A stretch of 64,000 nucleotides of DNA, from contig NZ_JARGZA010000015.1 in assembly GCF_030973515.1 (NCBI RefSeq), positions 28,222 through 92,221 on the forward strand, written 5' to 3'. Positions 62,332 to 64,000 of the stretch are shown here, piece after piece; position 1 is the stretch's first letter, and every line of letters begins with the position of its first letter. The position numbers and the translations under genes were made by a program. The notes beneath the pieces are model-generated. The model saw only the letters and a list, made by a program, of their open reading frames with translations, searched no databases and was not told the DNA's origin. The stretch comes from Jannaschia maritima (GTDB lineage Bacteria; Pseudomonadota; Alphaproteobacteria; Rhodobacterales; Rhodobacteraceae).

Positions 62332-63501
62332 ATGGAACGCTTCACCCGATCCTTCACGCAGCAGGAGCCCATCCCGGAGGACGCCATCGCCGCCGCCGTC
62401 GCGGTGATGCGGTCCGGCCGCCTGCACCGCTATGGCGCCGACCCGTCGGAGGTCGCGGCCCTGGAGGTCGAGTTCGCCGCCCGGATCGGGGCGGCGCACT
62501 GCATTGCCGTCGCGTCGGGCGGCTATGCCTTGGGTTGCGCGATGCGCGCGCTGGGGGTGGGGCCGGACGATCCCGTCCTGACGAACGGCTGGACCCTGGC
62601 GCCCGTGCCCGGCGCCATCGCAGCCATCGGCGCGACGCCCGTGCTGATCGAGGTCGGCGAGGATCTGACCATCGACCTGGACGATCTGTCCGCCAAGGCG
62701 GGACGGGCCCGCGTGCTGCTGCTGTCGCACATGCGCGGGCACCTGTGCGACATGGATCGGCTGATGGCCGTCTGCGACGCGGCTGGCGTCACGGTGATCG
62801 AGGATTGCGCCCACACGATGGGCGCGGCCTGGAACGGCACGCCGTCCGGGCGGTGGGGCGCGGTGGGCTGCTTCAGCACGCAGACCTACAAGCACGTTAA
62901 TTCCGGCGAGGGGGGGCTGATCGTCACGGACGACCCCGACCTGGCCGCGCGCATGGTCCTCCTGTCGGGCAGCTACATGCTCCACGCCCGCAATGGCACC
63001 GCGCCCGCGCAGGCCGTCTTCGACCGCCATGCCGCAACGGTGCCCAACGTATCGGGCCGCATGGACGAGGTGCGGGCCGCCATCCTGCGACCGCAGATCG
63101 GGGCCCTGTCCGGCCAGGTGGCTCGGTGGAACGCGCTCTATGCCGCGCTGGAAGGCGCCTTCGCGCGGGCCCCCGGCCTGTCCGTCGTGCCCCGCCCCCC
63201 GAAAGAGCGGTTCGTCGGGTCGTCGATCCAGGTGCTGGCCGATCCACACGGGGACGTCGCGGGCTTCGTCGGCGCCTGCGGGGACCGCGGCGTCGAATGG
63301 AAGTGGTTCGGCGGGGCGGCTGCGACCGGCTTCACCAGCACGCACAGGCATTGGGGCTATGTCGCGGCCCAGGATCTTCCCCGGACGGACGCGGTTCTGG
63401 CCCGCCTGCTCGACATGCGCATCCCGTTGACCTTCGACCGGGACGACTGCGCCGTCGTCGGGCGCATCGTGGCGGAGGAAGCGCGCCGCCACCTGACCTG
63501 A
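62332..63501 (+). CDS. DegT/DnrJ/EryC1/StrS-type PLP aminotransferase
   Basis: 389 residues. It has the N-terminal sugar-aminotransferase layout (RSGRLHRYGADPSEVAALEV, ASGGYALGCAMRALGVGPDD), VIEDCAHTMGAAWNG with the PLP-ring Asp region, and the PLP Lys in STQTYKHVNSGEGG. The family transaminates nucleotide-linked keto-sugars in surface polysaccharide synthesis; the actual substrate is unknown. ATG 62332 is shown; an in-frame GTG at 62317 is possible. Confidence 0.87.
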   Translation: MERFTRSFTQQEPIPEDAIAAAVAVMRSGRLHRYGADPSEVAALEVEFAARIGAAHCIAVASGGYALGCAMRALGVGPDDPVLTNGWTLAPVPGAIAAIGATPVLIEVGEDLTIDLDDLSAKAGRARVLLLSHMRGHLCDMDRLMAVCDAAGVTVIEDCAHTMGAAWNGTPSGRWGAVGCFSTQTYKHVNSGEGGLIVTDDPDLAARMVLLSGSYMLHARNGTAPAQAVFDRHAATVPNVSGRMDEVRAAILRPQIGALSGQVARWNALYAALEGAFARAPGLSVVPRPPKERFVGSSIQVLADPHGDVAGFVGACGDRGVEWKWFGGAAATGFTSTHRHWGYVAAQDLPRTDAVLARLLDMRIPLTFDRDDCAVVGRIVAEEARRHLT

Positions 63502-63526
63502 CGCCGAGCGCCGTCCGAGCCGCGCC

Positions 63527-63555
63527 TTGCCCTTCCGCCCCCCCTCCCCTATGGC
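63527..63555 (+). promoter_or_regulatory. Promoter candidate for lysC
   Basis: TTGCCC, a 17-base pyrimidine-rich spacer, then TATGGC, ending about 28 bp before the lysC start. An AAGGGG Shine-Dalgarno follows at 63572-63577. Confidence 0.4.
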
Positions 63556-63582
63556 CGCGACCGATCGAGGGAAGGGGCCGGC

Positions 63583-64000
63583 ATGTCGCGTCTGGTCATG
63601 AAGTTCGGCGGCACGTCGGTCGCCAACATGGACCGCATCCGGCGGGTGGCGAAGCGCGTGGGCCGGGAGGTCGCGAACGGCCACGAGGTGATCGTCGTCG
63701 TCTCTGCGATGGCCGGCAAGACCAACGAGCTGGTCGGATGGGTGAACGAGACGGGCCCCATGCACGACGCCCGCGAATACGACGCCGTCGTCAGCTCGGG
63801 CGAGAACGTAACCGCGGGCCTCCTCGCCCTGGTCCTGCAGGAGAACGGGATCGACGCCCGGTCCTGGCAGGGCGGGCAGGTGCCCTTGAGGACGTCCTCC
63901 GCCCACGGATCGGCCCGGATCGGGGAGATCCCGACGGCAAACCTGGATGCTAGGTTCGCCGCCGGCATGACGGTCGCCGTGGTCGCGGGCTTCCAGGGCA
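63583..64000 (+). CDS. lysC: Aspartate kinase, 5' part (truncated by window end)
   Basis: 139 residues visible, frame open to the edge. It starts MSRLVMKFGGTSVANMDRIR, with the kinase motif KFGGTSVAN, VVVSAMAGKTNELV, and VVSSGENVTAGLLAL. It catalyses the first step of the lysine, threonine and methionine pathway. The regulatory ACT domains would lie outside the window. Confidence 0.95.
   Translation, partial: MSRLVMKFGGTSVANMDRIRRVAKRVGREVANGHEVIVVVSAMAGKTNELVGWVNETGPMHDAREYDAVVSSGENVTAGLLALVLQENGIDARSWQGGQVPLRTSSAHGSARIGEIPTANLDARFAAGMTVAVVAGFQG

Overview
The window is GC-rich alphaproteobacterial chromosome, almost certainly from a member of the Rhodobacterales (Roseobacter/Rhodobacter relatives). 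The grounds are a 14-gene nuo cluster interleaved with small Rhodobacterales-specific ORFs (DUF5333- and DUF5337-like), the nuoN-birA-coaX-rnj tail, exosortase E, a complete leucine-degradation set, and extensive 1-4 base start/stop overlaps with GTG and TTG starts. The left edge cuts a polyprenyl diphosphate synthase gene and the right edge cuts an aspartate kinase gene. I saw no rRNA, tRNA, CRISPR array, prophage or insertion sequence.

Layout. 1-1.6 kb: ispB (partial), a DUF2007 gene and a tRNA-modifying methyltransferase. 1.6-9.2 kb: a minus-strand surface module made of an 1844-residue repeat protein (cadherin-like domain, eight SdrD B-like repeats, probable C-terminal Cys-Gln thioester domain), a 58-residue exosortase-type substrate with VPEIS in place of VPEID, and a fused exosortase E/CAAX-type protease. 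9.8-14.2 kb: prfC, two poorly known genes and an RhlE-like RNA helicase. 14.2-15.3 kb: about 1 kb of non-coding, repeat-dense DNA, including one copy of an 11-bp-unit element whose second copy lies downstream of glmS at 58.3 kb.

15.3-40.6 kb (minus strand): complex I. From the promoter side the order is nuoA, B, C, D, E, F, G, H, I, J, K, L, M, N, followed by birA, coaX, rnj and a small membrane protein. At least twelve accessory ORFs lie between nuo genes: coiled-coil, single-TM, periplasmic, lipoprotein, MAPEG-like, cold-shock/TM2, helix-hairpin-helix and CMD-like proteins. A VPLPA-CTERM protein on the plus strand interrupts the cluster just upstream of nuoG. nuoA and nuoB are preceded by promoter candidates with identical hexamers.

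40.6-53.3 kb: a lytic transglycosylase, a divergent TetR regulator, and a minus-strand leucine/isovalerate degradation cluster (isovaleryl-CoA dehydrogenase, both methylcrotonyl-CoA carboxylase subunits, an enoyl-CoA hydratase probably serving as methylglutaconyl-CoA hydratase, HMG-CoA lyase). That cluster is interspersed with a VapBC pair, a flavodoxin-fold reductase, an ASCH protein, an SNase-like protein and others. 53.5-58.2 kb: a papain-like hydrolase, a periplasmic Cache protein translationally coupled to a chemoreceptor, and a flavoprotein. 58.3-64 kb: glmU-glmS (UDP-GlcNAc supply), a HAD phosphatase, a DegT-type aminotransferase and the start of lysC.

The most interesting parts are the surface-protein/exosortase module, the probable thioester domain in a Gram-negative protein, the second exosortase-type substrate inside the nuo cluster, the NENVE-type paralogous pair around nuoI, and the dispersed 11-bp element.
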